A DNA stretch of 64,000 nucleotides from Phytomonospora endophytica (GCF_014202425.1 NZ_JACHGT010000014.1:181710-245709), one strand, 5' to 3'; shown: positions 24,927 to 33,983, counted from the first letter of the stretch. Numbers and translations: made by a program. Notes: generated from the letters alone by a model not told the origin.

Positions 24927-26425
24927 GACAGGGTCACCGTGGAGAAGTCGGGGAGGTAGGTCGGGCTGGCGGCCAGACCCTCCACGTTGGAGCGCCAGGT
25001 GTAGGCGATCTTGACCTGCATCGGGTACATGCCGACGGCCTTGTCCCAGATGATCGTCGAGGCCTGGGCGTAGAGCTCCTGGCGCGCGGTGGTGTCGGCG
25101 GTGGATCCGGCCTCGGCGAGGATCTTGTCGAGGTCGGCGTCGCAGAAGCCGGTCCGCTTCGCCGAGCAGGGGTAGAGCCGTCCGAGGTTGGTGGCGGCGT
25201 CGAAGGACGGCGTGGACAGCGCCTGGAAGTTGATGTCCCACTTCATGCCCAGCAGGTCTTCGAGGAAGACCGCGGCCTCCTTCTCGGCGGGCTCGGCCTT
25301 CACCCCGACCTTGGCCAGGTCGGCGGCGACGGCCTCGACGAACTGCCGGTACTCGGCGCCGCTGAACTGGATCTGGAGGGTCTTGGAGAAGTCGAAGCCG
25401 GCCTCTTCGAGGGCCTTCTTCGCCGCTTCGGGGTCATAGGCGACCGGTGTCTGTGCCGCGTGGCCGAAGACCGGCGGTGCGAGCACGGAGTCGGACGGCT
25501 GCCCGGTCTGCGGGTAGAGCGAGGAGATGATGGTGTTGAAGTCGACGGCCTGCCACAGCGCCTTGCGGACCGTGGCGTCGGACAGCGAATCGCGGCCGGA
25601 GTTGAACCACATCGTGTAGACCGAGGTCGACGCGACGGTCTCGACCTTCACGTCGGGGTTGCCCTGCAGCCCGGCGAGCTGGTCGTCGGGGACGCCCCAG
25701 GTCGCCTGGATCTCGTTGTTGGCCAGCGCGGTCATCCGGGAGGAGATCTCCGGGATCTGCCGGAAGACGAGCTTCTGCAGCTTCGGCGCACCGTCGAAGT
25801 AGGCCGCGTTCGGTGCCATCTCCAAGGTCTCACCGGGCGTGAAGTTCGCGACCGTGAACGGGCCGGTGCCGACCGGTTTCGCCGGGAACTCGGCGGGGGT
25901 CTCCGAGGCCGTGACGAAGAAGAGCGTGAGCTTGCCGGGCAGCGCCGGGTCGGGGGCGGGGGAGTCGAAGGCGACGGTGCCGTCGGCACCGGCGGTGGCG
26001 GTGACGCCGGTGAAGCTGCCCGCGTTGGGGTTCTTCCCCTCGGTGAAGCGCTTGAAGGAGCTGACCACGTCCTCGGCGTCGAAGGCCGACCCGTCGGAGA
26101 ACTTCACGCCCTGCCGGAGGGTGAACGTCCAGGTGGTGGCGTCGGCGTCGGGCGTCCAGGACTCGGCGAGGTCCGGGCCGAGCTGCCCGGTGGCGTCGGC
26201 CTTGACGAGGCGGTTGAAGACGGCCTGGTTGGCCAGCTGGGTGCCGATGGCGGCACCGGCGGAGCCGTACGGGTCGAGGCTCTGCACGGCGTACGGGCTG
26301 GCCACGGTGAACGCCGAGGTGTCCCCGTCGCCTCCCGAGGTCGTCGAGCAGCCGACGGCGAGGCCGGCGACGGGCAAGAGGGCGGTGAGCGCGGTGAGGC
26401 GTCTGATGGTTCTGCGGTGCGGCAT
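24923..26425 (-). CDS. Extracellular solute-binding lipoprotein, family 5
   Basis: 500 residues. A lipoprotein signal (RRLTALTALLPVAGLAVGCS) ends in the lipobox LAVGC. The mature part is an SBP_bac_5 protein: ASPYAVQSLDPYGSAGAAIG, ESWTPDADATTWTFTLRQGV and FSDGSAFDAEDVVSSFKRFT are its hallmark segments. It is membrane-anchored outside the cell and delivers the ligand to the permease; members bind peptides, oligosaccharides or nickel. Here the glycosidase and aldolase neighbours favour an oligosaccharide. It follows the C permease by 13 bp and overlaps the D ATPase. Confidence 0.93.
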   Translation of the reverse strand: MPHRRTIRRLTALTALLPVAGLAVGCSTTSGGDGDTSAFTVASPYAVQSLDPYGSAGAAIGTQLANQAVFNRLVKADATGQLGPDLAESWTPDADATTWTFTLRQGVKFSDGSAFDAEDVVSSFKRFTEGKNPNAGSFTGVTATAGADGTVAFDSPAPDPALPGKLTLFFVTASETPAEFPAKPVGTGPFTVANFTPGETLEMAPNAAYFDGAPKLQKLVFRQIPEISSRMTALANNEIQATWGVPDDQLAGLQGNPDVKVETVASTSVYTMWFNSGRDSLSDATVRKALWQAVDFNTIISSLYPQTGQPSDSVLAPPVFGHAAQTPVAYDPEAAKKALEEAGFDFSKTLQIQFSGAEYRQFVEAVAADLAKVGVKAEPAEKEAAVFLEDLLGMKWDINFQALSTPSFDAATNLGRLYPCSAKRTGFCDADLDKILAEAGSTADTTARQELYAQASTIIWDKAVGMYPMQVKIAYTWRSNVEGLAASPTYLPDFSTVTLS

Positions 26426-26438
26426 GGTCGTCTCCTTG

Positions 26439-27335
26439 TCAGCCGCGGCGGGTGTTTGCTGCGCCCGGGCGGCCGCGGCCGCGGAACAGGGCGTTGAACT
26501 GGTCGCCGAGGAGTCCGACGCTCACCACGAGGAGCGCCAGCGCGACCCCGGGGAAGGTGGAGATCCACCAGGCGGTGGCGAGGTAGTCGCGGCCGCCGGC
26601 GATGGTCTTCCCCCAGGACACGGTGGACGGGGGCAGCCCGATCCCGAGGAAGCTCAGACCGGCCTCGGCGAGGACGACCAGCCCGAACTCGATGGTGGCG
26701 AGGGCGACGACCGGTCCGGCCACGAAGGGCAGGATGTGCCGGGTCATGGTCCGCCGCCAGGACACGCCCATGACGCGGGCGGCGGCGACCCAGTCGCGTT
26801 CGCGCAGGGACAGCGCCGAGCCGCGGGTCAGGCGGGCGAAGGCGATCCAGCCGGTCAGCGCCAGGGCGAGGACCACGACGGCGAGGCTGCGGTCGAACAG
26901 CCCGGCGACGACGATCGCCAAGACGATGCCGGGGAAGGCGAGCAGGACGTCGACGGAACGGCTGAGCAGCGCGTCGACGATGCCGCCGGTGTAGCCGGCG
27001 ATGACGCCGACGGTCAAGCCGACCAGCGCGGCGACCGAGACGGTCAGCACGGCGATCGTCATCGACGTGCGGGCGCCGTAGACGACCTGCGCGAAGACGT
27101 CGCGGCCGACGGCGTCGGTGCCCAGCAGTGCGGTTCCGGCGGCGGTGGACGCCCCCGGCGGCTTGAGGCGGTCGGCGAGCGGCGTGGCGATCGGGTCGTA
27201 GTCGACGAGCAGCGGCCCGAAGACCGCCACGAGGACGTAGACGGCGATGACGGCGACGGGGATCCACCGCAGCGGCCTCATGCGGCGGGGGCGCGGCGGG
27301 GCCGTCGCGGCGAGTTCTTCGGCCACGTCGGTCAT
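26439..27335 (-). CDS. ABC importer permease, DppC/OppC type
   Basis: 298 residues from the ATG at 27335, overlapping the B-permease stop (ATGA). The N-terminal OppC region (LRWIPVAVIAVYVLVAVFGP), TDAVGRDVFAQVVYGARTSM, and the EAA loop region RDWVAAARVMGVSWRRTMTR are typical, with six membrane helices. The long open frame that runs upstream of this start is a shadow of the B and lacI genes. Confidence 0.92.
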   Translation of the reverse strand: MTDVAEELAATAPPRPRRMRPLRWIPVAVIAVYVLVAVFGPLLVDYDPIATPLADRLKPPGASTAAGTALLGTDAVGRDVFAQVVYGARTSMTIAVLTVSVAALVGLTVGVIAGYTGGIVDALLSRSVDVLLAFPGIVLAIVVAGLFDRSLAVVVLALALTGWIAFARLTRGSALSLRERDWVAAARVMGVSWRRTMTRHILPFVAGPVVALATIEFGLVVLAEAGLSFLGIGLPPSTVSWGKTIAGGRDYLATAWWISTFPGVALALLVVSVGLLGDQFNALFRGRGRPGAANTRRG

Positions 27336-28261
27336 CGGTTGCCTCCGGTGCGGATGCGCGGATCGAGCAGCGAGTAGGAGAGGTCGGCGAGGAGGTTCAG
27401 CACGACCACCACGGCGGCGATGAGCAGGACCGCGGCCTGCACGACCGAGTAGTCGCGGTTGGCGACCGATTCGACGATCAGGGAACCCAGGCCCGGCCAG
27501 GCGAAGACGTTCTCGACGATGACGGCACCGCCGAGCAGTGCGCCCATCTGCAGGCCGATGATCGTCACGACCGGCGTCAGCGAGTTGCGCAGGACGTGCC
27601 CGGTGAGGACCTGGAAGCGGCTGAGGCCCTTGGAGTAGGCGGTCTGGACGTATGGCTCCTGCATGGAGTCCACGACGCTGGTGCGCGCGATGCGGGCGAC
27701 GATCGCGGTGAACGGCAGCGAGAGCGTCACCGCGGGCATGATCATGTGCTGCGGGGTGCCGACGCTGGAGCTGGGCAGCAGGTGGAGGGTGGCCGAGAAG
27801 AGCAGGACCAGCATGATCCCCACCCAGAAGGTCGGCATGCCCTGGAGCAGGATCGTCAGTCCGGACACGGTCCGGTCGAGGCGCCCGTTGGGCCGGTACC
27901 CGGCCAGCATGCCGAGGGTGAGGCCGGCGACGGCGGCGATGACGGTCGCGGTGACGGTCAGCTCGACGGTGGCCTGCAGCCGGTCGAGGACGACGTCCAT
28001 CGCGGGGAGGTTGAAGCGGTAGGAGTCGCCGAAGTCGAGCCGCGCGATCTGGCCGAGGTAGGTCAGGTACTGGGCGAAGACGCCCCTGTCGAGGCCCAGT
28101 TCGGTGCGCAGGGCGTCGACCTCGGCGCTGGTGGCGTCCGGGCCGAGCATGAGCGTGGCCGGGTCGCCGGGCGCCATCCTCAGCAGCGCGAACATCAACG
28201 TGACCGCGCCCCACAGCACGAACATCCCGACGGCCAGGCGCCGGATCACCAGACCGGTCAT
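27332..28261 (-). CDS. ABC importer permease, DppB/OppB type
   Basis: 309 residues, overlapping the LacI stop by four bases. N-terminal helix RRLAVGMFVLWGAVTLMFAL, PGDPATLMLGPDA, and the EAA motif region YVQTAYSKGLSRFQVLTGHV LRN are standard for DppB, with six helices. Forms the membrane channel with the C permease. Confidence 0.93.
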   Translation of the reverse strand: MTGLVIRRLAVGMFVLWGAVTLMFALLRMAPGDPATLMLGPDATSAEVDALRTELGLDRGVFAQYLTYLGQIARLDFGDSYRFNLPAMDVVLDRLQATVELTVTATVIAAVAGLTLGMLAGYRPNGRLDRTVSGLTILLQGMPTFWVGIMLVLLFSATLHLLPSSSVGTPQHMIMPAVTLSLPFTAIVARIARTSVVDSMQEPYVQTAYSKGLSRFQVLTGHVLRNSLTPVVTIIGLQMGALLGGAVIVENVFAWPGLGSLIVESVANRDYSVVQAAVLLIAAVVVVLNLLADLSYSLLDPRIRTGGNR

Positions 28262-29421
28262 GATCGCCCGCTCCGCCGTGGACGCGACAGGGTCTCACCG
28301 GCGAGGTACTCGCAGGCGACGAGGTCCTGGCGGGCGGTGTCGTGGCCGTTCTCCAGCAGTTCGATGAGCAGCCGCACCGCCCGGCGGCCCATCTCCGGGC
28401 GCGGCACCGCGAAGCGGGTCCAGTCGTTGGCGCTCTGCGACCAGGTCGGGTCGCCGAGCAGGCCCACCGAGAGGTCCTCGGGGATCGACACGCCCAGCTC
28501 GGTCGCGGCGGCCTCGACGTCGGCGGCGATCCGGTCGTCCTCGGTCGGTTCGGCGAGCAGGGCGGTGACGCCCGCGTCGAGGAGGGCGCGCAGATCCGCG
28601 GTGGTGAAGGCGCCCTCGTGGGTGATCGGCTCGCCGACACCGGCCATGCCCTCGTGGTAGCCGCGCTCGCGGTCGGCGGTCGGTTCGCTGTCGCCGGGCT
28701 GGCGCAGGAAGGCGATGTCGCGGTGGCCGAGCTCGGCGAAGCGGCCGACGAGTTCGCGGGTCGCCGCGGCGTAGTCGGCGCCCACATAGGACAGGGGAGT
28801 GGAGCCGAGTTCGCGGCGGCCGATGAAGACGAAGGGGAAGTCCTCGGCGACGAGCTCGGCGAGGTCCTCGCGGCTCATGTGCCGGCCGAGGAGGACCGCG
28901 CCGTCGGCGAGCCGCAGGCGGTTGACGCCTTCGACGAATATCGGCCGCCGCGCTCCGGCGACCGCGGAGGAGAACAGGATGAGGTCGTAGCCCTGCCGGG
29001 CGACCTCCTCTTCGACGCCGAGGAGGAAGGGGAAGTAGAAGTCGCGCTGGTCGACGGGGAAGACCGGCTCGAAGGCGTAGAGGCCGAGGAGGCGGTTCTG
29101 TTTGCCTTTGAGGCTGCGGGCGGCGGGGTTGGCGCGGTACCCGAGGTCGGCGATGGCGTCGAGGACGCGCTGGCGGGTCTCCGGGGTCAGCCGGGCAGGG
29201 CGGTCCGGGGTCTCGTTGACGACCTGGGAGACGGTCGCCTGTGAGACGCCGGCGTGGCGGGCGAGGTCGACCTGCGTGGGCTGGCGGCGGGGGCGGCGCG
29301 GGGGCGCGGCCGGTGCCTCGGGGGTGAGGCCTCGTCCCTCCGCGCGCGGCCGGTCCGGCCCGCTCGGCCCGCGCGCCGCACCGGCGGCGGGGGGCGGGGT
29401 CGTGGCCGGGTCGTCGGGCAC
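28258..29421 (-). CDS. LacI-family repressor, first gene of the glycan operon
   Basis: 387 residues from the GTG at 29421, preceded by GAGG; an in-frame extension further upstream would translate the operator repeats and is rejected. After an unusual proline-rich N-terminal extension of about 40 residues comes the DNA-binding domain (QVDLARHAGVSQATVSQVVN with LTPETRQRVLDAIADLGYRA and the hinge NPAARSLKGKQ), then a periplasmic-binding-like sensor domain. It is the promoter-proximal gene of the operon and overlaps the permease gene, so it represses its own synthesis along with the importer. The inducer is presumably the imported sugar. Confidence 0.9.
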   Translation of the reverse strand: MPDDPATTPPPAAGAARGPSGPDRPRAEGRGLTPEAPAAPPRRPRRQPTQVDLARHAGVSQATVSQVVNETPDRPARLTPETRQRVLDAIADLGYRANPAARSLKGKQNRLLGLYAFEPVFPVDQRDFYFPFLLGVEEEVARQGYDLILFSSAVAGARRPIFVEGVNRLRLADGAVLLGRHMSREDLAELVAEDFPFVFIGRRELGSTPLSYVGADYAAATRELVGRFAELGHRDIAFLRQPGDSEPTADRERGYHEGMAGVGEPITHEGAFTTADLRALLDAGVTALLAEPTEDDRIAADVEAAATELGVSIPEDLSVGLLGDPTWSQSANDWTRFAVPRPEMGRRAVRLLIELLENGHDTARQDLVACEYLAGETLSRPRRSGRS

Positions 29422-29445
29422 GGGGACCTCGTTTCGTTTCGGCGT

Positions 29446-29491
29446 TGATACGTAGAGGTTAGTTATACGTATCAGTTGGTGATACGTATCA
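29446..29491. promoter_or_regulatory. Three LacI-type operators at 17-bp spacing
   Basis: TGATACGTAGAG (29446-29457), TTATACGTATCA (29463-29474) and TGATACGTATCA (29480-29491). The third is a perfect 12-bp palindrome; the second differs from it at two positions and the first keeps the left half. Starts are exactly 17 bp apart. The array ends 25 bp upstream of the lacI start and must cover the operon promoter. Confidence 0.75.
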
Positions 29492-29603
29492 GCGATCGTA
29501 GGTCCGAAGATCACCGACGTCAAGAGCCGAGCGGGAAACTTTTCGCCCCCACGAGGCGCGAGCGGTGAGTGTGGCCGGAGTGCTGGTCAGCGCCTCACGG
29601 CGG

Positions 29604-30677
29604 TCACGCTCCGGTCGGAGGCGCCGCGTCCCCGTCTCGCAGCAGCGGCAGCAGTCGCGTCCCCTGCCGCTCGATCTCGGCCAGGTACGGCGTGTCCGAC
29701 AGCACGAAGTGCGTCACCCCCAGCTCCCGATACCGGCGCAGCGACCGCGCCACGTCCTCCGCCGAACCGACCAGCCACGTCGTCCCCGCACCGCCCCCAC
29801 CGAACTTCCCGGGCGTCGTGTACAGGTTCTCGTCGAGCACCTCGCCCCGCGCCGCCAGGTCGAGCAGCCGCTGCTGCCCCACGGCGGTGAACCGGTTGGG
29901 ATCCTGCGCGCCGACCTTCGCCATCCGCGCCACCTTCGCCTCCGCGTCGGCCCACGCCTGCTCCGTGGTGTCCCGCACGAGCGTCGTCACCCGCAGCCCG
30001 AATTCGAGCGGGGCGTGCTCCCGCCCCAGCTTCTCGCCGAGCGCCCGCAGCCGCTCGATCCGCTCACGCACACCGGCGAGGGGCTCACCCCAGAACAGCT
30101 GGACGTCGGCCTCGGTCGCCGCGACCTCCTCGGCGGCCGCCGAGGCGCCCCCGAAGTACAGCCGGGGATGCCTGCGCCCGCCGTTCACGACCGGCCGCGG
30201 CTCGACCGTCGCGTTCTCGACGGAGAAGTGCTCGCCGCGGTAGGTCACGTCCTCCTCGGTCCACAGCCGCCGCACGATCCGCATGAACTCCCTGGTCCGC
30301 GCGTAGCGGTCGGCCTGCTCGCCCTCGTGGTCGCCGTAGGCGGCGAGATGGTCCTTGCCCGACACGATGTTGACCAGGACGCGCCCGCCGCTGAGGTGGT
30401 CGAGGGTCGCGGCGGCCGAGGCGAAGTTCGCCGGCCGCCAGTAGCCGGGCCGCACGGCGATCAGCGGCCGGAAGCTTGTCGTCCGCGCGGCGAGCGCGGC
30501 GGCGACGGTGAAGGTGTCGGGCCGTCCCCAGCCGGTGCCGATGAGCGCGCCGTCCCAGCCGTGCTCCTCCAGGGCCCGGGCGTGCCCGGTCAGTGCGTCA
30601 AGGCTGTTGTGGCCTTCGGTGGCGTCGTCGCCGCGGTGTCCGGGTCGGGCCTGGTTGGGGATGTACCAGAGGAACAT
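29604..30677 (-). CDS. LLM-class flavin-dependent monooxygenase, SsuD-like
   Basis: 357 residues. A luciferase-like TIM barrel: MFLWYIPNQARPGHRGDDAT, HGWDGALIGTGWGRPDTFTV, ALAARTTSFRPLIAVRPGYW and SGGRVLVNIVSGKDHLAAYG match the alkanesulfonate monooxygenase (SsuD) branch, including the NIVSG flavin region. Such enzymes use reduced FMN to release sulfite from organosulfonates in the cytoplasm. No transporter or FMN reductase gene is adjacent, so the sulfonate role is inferred from family only. A pair of direct repeats lies upstream. Confidence 0.85.
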   Translation of the reverse strand: MFLWYIPNQARPGHRGDDATEGHNSLDALTGHARALEEHGWDGALIGTGWGRPDTFTVAAALAARTTSFRPLIAVRPGYWRPANFASAAATLDHLSGGRVLVNIVSGKDHLAAYGDHEGEQADRYARTREFMRIVRRLWTEEDVTYRGEHFSVENATVEPRPVVNGGRRHPRLYFGGASAAAEEVAATEADVQLFWGEPLAGVRERIERLRALGEKLGREHAPLEFGLRVTTLVRDTTEQAWADAEAKVARMAKVGAQDPNRFTAVGQQRLLDLAARGEVLDENLYTTPGKFGGGGAGTTWLVGSAEDVARSLRRYRELGVTHFVLSDTPYLAEIERQGTRLLPLLRDGDAAPPTGA

Positions 30678-30691
30678 GGGGGTCTCCAGAC

Positions 30692-30727
30692 GAATAGTCG
30701 AGATTTCCTATCGGAATAGTAGAGATT
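30692..30727. promoter_or_regulatory. Direct repeats in the LLM / DUF1697 divergent promoter
   Basis: GAATAGTCGAGATT (30692-30705) and GAATAGTAGAGATT (30714-30727) differ at one base and are 22 bp apart, two helical turns. CTATCGGAATAG between them is an inverted repeat. This is a likely activator or repressor site for the monooxygenase gene. Confidence 0.5.
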
Positions 30728-30771
30728 ATGCACGGTCGGTGCGAGCCACCCGGCGGACGGATACTGAGCCC

Positions 30772-31317
30772 ATGACGACTTACGTGGCGCTGTTGCGGGG
30801 AATCAACGTCGGCGGCAAGAAGAAGGTGCCGATGACCCGGCTCCGCGAACTGCTCGCCGAGCTCGGATACACCGAGGTCCGCACCTACCTCAACAGCGGC
30901 AACGCCGTCTTCACCGGCGCCGAGGCCGACCCCGCCGAGGTCGCCGGGAAGCTGGAGAAGGCCATCGCCGGAGAGTTCGGCTTCGACGTCGCCTGCTTCG
31001 TCATCGACGGCGCCTACCTGCGCCGGATCGTCGAGTCCTGCCCGTTCCCGGCCGCGGACCTGGAAGGCAGGCAACTGCACGTCACCTTCCTGTCCGCCGA
31101 ACCCTCGGCGGAGAAGTTCGGCGAGATCGACACCGCCTCCTTCACCCCCGAGGAGTTCCGCCTCGGCGAGAAGGCTTACTACCTGTACGCGCCGGCGGGT
31201 CTGGGCGTCTCCAAGCTCGCCGTCGAACTCGCCCGGCCGAAGTACGTCAAAGGCCTGACCGTGACCAGCCGCAACTGGAACACGGTGAAGGCGTTGCTGG
31301 AGCTCTCGGCCGGCTAG
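30772..31317 (+). CDS. DUF1697 protein
   Basis: 181 residues. The opening TTYVALLRGINVGGKKKVPM, then LGYTEVRTYLNSGNAVF and the closing VTSRNWNTVKALLELS identify DUF1697, a small cytoplasmic family of unknown function. There is no obvious Shine-Dalgarno. Its stop shares the bases CTAG with the stop of the convergent membrane protein gene. Confidence 0.92.
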   Translation: MTTYVALLRGINVGGKKKVPMTRLRELLAELGYTEVRTYLNSGNAVFTGAEADPAEVAGKLEKAIAGEFGFDVACFVIDGAYLRRIVESCPFPAADLEGRQLHVTFLSAEPSAEKFGEIDTASFTPEEFRLGEKAYYLYAPAGLGVSKLAVELARPKYVKGLTVTSRNWNTVKALLELSAG

Positions 31318-32552
31318 TCGCGCCACAGGCGGCGGATCCGCGCCACCGTCCACGGTCGCTGCCGGGGGAGCGGCACGGTCTGGGTCGTCACCGCCTCCTC
31401 GGCCCGGGGCGGCGGAGCGACGGCGGCCTCCGGGGCCGCCTCGGGAGGGCGGGTCATCGTCACCTCGGCGGGTACGGCCTGGGAGGGAGGCGGCGGCGGG
31501 GTGACCGTCACCTTCGGAGTCGTCACGACCGGACCGCGCCCCTGCGCACGTCGCCGCATGAGATCCAGCCACCGGACCCGGTCGGCCAGCCCGCAGTCGG
31601 GGCACAGCCCGCCCTTGGCCTTGCCGGCATCCTCGATGCGCAGCCCGGCGCGGGCCGTCCCGCACCACGTGACCGGCTCGAAACCGCCGCGGCCGTCCTG
31701 AAGCACGATGTGCCGGACCGCCCGGGTCAGGCCGGGCTCGCGCACGTACAGCTTCCACGGACCTTCCGGCCAGGTCAGCCCGCGCGAGGCCAGCCACCGC
31801 TCCTCGCGCACCCGCGCCGACCAGATCCGGTGCGCCCGCCGCTGCCGGCCGGGCAGCCGGTAGAGGTTGACGAGCATGCTGCGCGCGACGACCAACAGCC
31901 ACGGCGTCAGCCACAGACTCAGACCGTGGCAGGCGGCGACGATGCCCCAGATCCAGTAACGGTCGCGCGGAAAGCCGTTCTGCGTCTCCAGCACGGCCAC
32001 GGCCCCACCGCAACCGCCGAGCACGAACAGAATCCAGACCGCGTGCCACTTCCCCCACCAGCGCCGGAAGTAGGCCTTCGCGAGACGTCGCGGTGGCCGC
32101 GCCGACAGGCCCTCCTCGCCGACGTCGCGGCCGTAGCGCCAGGTGAGCAGGAGGGAGTGCCCGAGAGCGGCGGCGAGATAGGCGTAGGAGACCCAGTTCC
32201 AGTCGAAGCGCCCCGCCAGGGGGCCCGGACTCCCGCTGAGCAGTGAGCCCCACTTCGAGGCGATGAGCAGCCCGGTCGCCGTCGCCACACCCGCGACGAG
32301 CAGCGCCAAGCCGGTGACGGCCGCGACCAGGAAGGTCAGCATGGCGACGCGCACGGTGTCGCCGCCGCGACGGCGCGCGCGGGAGGCCTCGGGATGGTGA
32401 GCGTGGGTCAGGATCCGCCGGACCCACGCCGACAGCGCGGTGAACAGCACGACGCCGCCCAGCCACGCCAGCGCGAGACGCGCCGCCCCGGTCTGCGGGG
32501 ACGAGCCGAGGAGTTGACGGAGCGGTTCGGGCACGAGCGTCCACGGGTCCAT
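31314..32552 (-). CDS. Multi-pass membrane protein with proline-rich tail, unknown function
   Basis: 412 residues. Six hydrophobic segments lie in the first 240 residues (ALAWLGGVVLFTALSAWV, AMLTFLVAAVTGLALLVAGV and others). A cytosolic part follows with CPDCGLADRVRWLD around a CxxC pair, together with an earlier WCGTARAG that could complete a zinc site. The tail is rich in Pro, Thr and Ala. I do not recognise a family. Convergent with DUF1697 and divergent from the CbrC gene. Confidence 0.7.
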   Translation of the reverse strand: MDPWTLVPEPLRQLLGSSPQTGAARLALAWLGGVVLFTALSAWVRRILTHAHHPEASRARRRGGDTVRVAMLTFLVAAVTGLALLVAGVATATGLLIASKWGSLLSGSPGPLAGRFDWNWVSYAYLAAALGHSLLLTWRYGRDVGEEGLSARPPRRLAKAYFRRWWGKWHAVWILFVLGGCGGAVAVLETQNGFPRDRYWIWGIVAACHGLSLWLTPWLLVVARSMLVNLYRLPGRQRRAHRIWSARVREERWLASRGLTWPEGPWKLYVREPGLTRAVRHIVLQDGRGGFEPVTWCGTARAGLRIEDAGKAKGGLCPDCGLADRVRWLDLMRRRAQGRGPVVTTPKVTVTPPPPPSQAVPAEVTMTRPPEAAPEAAVAPPPRAEEAVTTQTVPLPRQRPWTVARIRRLWRD

Positions 32553-32616
32553 GGGATCACCTCACCTCCATGGTCCACTGCGGACGCAAGCGGCGGGTGT
32601 CGGTGATCCGTCGGTA

Positions 32617-32629
32617 TACGGTCGACCCG
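32617..32629 (+). promoter_or_regulatory. TANNNT box 6 bp before the CbrC gene start
   Basis: TACGGT at 32617-32622 is followed after 6 bases by the GTG at 32629, with no Shine-Dalgarno. The same TACGGTCGA sequence precedes the MFS start at 12151. Candidate leaderless promoter. Confidence 0.45.
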
Positions 32630-33582
32630 TGCCGAACAGTCCCGCCCCCGAGCCCGCCCTCGACCGACTGGAAGAACGTCTCGGCCGCCGTGTGCCCGAG
32701 GCGCTGCGGGCCCGCCTCGCGCTGGAGAACGGCGGCGCACTGCCCCACATCCCCGCCGCCCCCGACGAGGACTGGCGGCTCCTGCCCGTGCTCGACCGGA
32801 CCGACCGCAAGACCATGAAGCGCACGGCGGAGGACATCTGGCGGTGGTGCTCGCTCGTCGAAGAGCGGCCCGGCGCCGAACACGGTATGGTCCCGATCGC
32901 CCGGGGCTGGAGCGAACGCGAACTGCTGGTCCTGCTCCCGGACCCCACCGACCCGACCCGCCTCGGCGAAAAGCTCTACCGGCAGTCCCACGGCGAGCCA
33001 CCGGTCGCTCTCGGCATCACGATCGCCCAGGCCGTCGAGACTCCGAAGACCCCGACACCGGCCGAAACCCGTCCCCTGCCCCGGTTTCGATACCACCCCG
33101 ACCCCCTGGCGACCGGAGCGATCAGCCCCTCGGTCACGCAATGCCCCGTCTGCGAACAGGTCACCGGCTTCGCCTACACGACAACGCCCTACGGAGCCGG
33201 GACGCTCCGCAACATCTGTCCCTGGTGCATCGCCGACGGCACCGCCGCCACCCGATTCAAGGTCTCCTTCTGCGACGACTTCCCACTACTGGAGGCGGGC
33301 TTGCCGCACGCCGTCGTCACCGAGGTCTGCGCACGGACACCGGGTTTCGCCACTTTCCAGCAGGAGGAATGGCAGAGCTGCTGCGGCGACGCCTGCGCCT
33401 TCGAAGGACTGCTCTCGCCCGCCGCCTTCGCCGCACTCGACGACGCGACACTGCTCACGCTGCACGTACCGCCCGACCGCCTCGACGACTGGCGGGACCG
33501 CTACGCCGGCGACGACTACGGCGTCTTCGCCTTCCGGTGCCTGCACTGCTGCGGAGGCAGGTATTGGGTGGACGTGTCCTGA
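32629..33582 (+). CDS. CbrC-family protein with N-terminal extension
   Basis: 317 residues from the GTG at 32629. The C-terminal 170 residues match the CbrC/UPF0167 family: FRYHPDPLATGAIS, then CPVCEQVTGFAYTTTPYG, NICPWCIADGTAATRF, and EEWQSCCGDACAFEG, giving three cysteine pairs likely to bind zinc. The N-terminal 150 residues (LEERLGRRVPEALRARLALE NGG) look like an SMI1/KNR4-type (SUKH) domain. CbrC in E. coli is linked to colicin E2 tolerance; the fold combination suggests an immunity-type role, but that is inference. Confidence 0.8.
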   Translation: MPNSPAPEPALDRLEERLGRRVPEALRARLALENGGALPHIPAAPDEDWRLLPVLDRTDRKTMKRTAEDIWRWCSLVEERPGAEHGMVPIARGWSERELLVLLPDPTDPTRLGEKLYRQSHGEPPVALGITIAQAVETPKTPTPAETRPLPRFRYHPDPLATGAISPSVTQCPVCEQVTGFAYTTTPYGAGTLRNICPWCIADGTAATRFKVSFCDDFPLLEAGLPHAVVTEVCARTPGFATFQQEEWQSCCGDACAFEGLLSPAAFAALDDATLLTLHVPPDRLDDWRDRYAGDDYGVFAFRCLHCCGGRYWVDVS

Positions 33583-33983
33583 AGGGGCGGGGCGCGCTAC
33601 CCGTAGTGAGGTGGCGATGGTGTGGCCCATGTCGGTGGTGCGCAGACCCTGGTCGCCGACGAGGTTGCCTTCGATGACGCGGGTGAAGAGCGTGCACGGG
33701 CCGAACTGGATCAGCACCGCTGGAGGCGGCTATCCGAGGCTGCGTCCACTGGCGCCTTCCTCGTCGGTTTGGTCTTCGTCGCCGTCGCCGAGGTCCCAGA
33801 TGAGCATGCCGGGCAGGTCGTAGTCGGTTCCGGGCGGCCAGGCGAGCGACACCGGTGGGTTCTTGCCGTCGGTGTGGCCGGGTGGGTACAGGCCGAGTCA
33901 GCTGCCCGCTCACCGTCCAATGGGACAGCCGGGAAGAAGCAGTCAACACGCCGGACGAACTGGCGGAGCTCCTCGAGCGAGTA
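33583..33983. other. Degenerate region between the CbrC gene and the NB-ARC regulator
   Basis: 401 bp without an intact gene. On the minus strand short coding-like pieces are visible (for example GLRTTDMGHTIATS near 33630 and DYDLPGMLIWDLGDG near 33800 in a different frame), broken by stops and frame changes. On the plus strand lies a fragment resembling the start of an Imm1-type immunity protein (separate entry). I read this as the remains of at least two genes. Confidence 0.5.

Noticed and set aside
24927..25241. Extended N-terminus of the D-type ATPase
   Set aside because: The extension is shadow sequence of the binding-protein gene; the ATG at 24926 overlapping its stop is the proper start.
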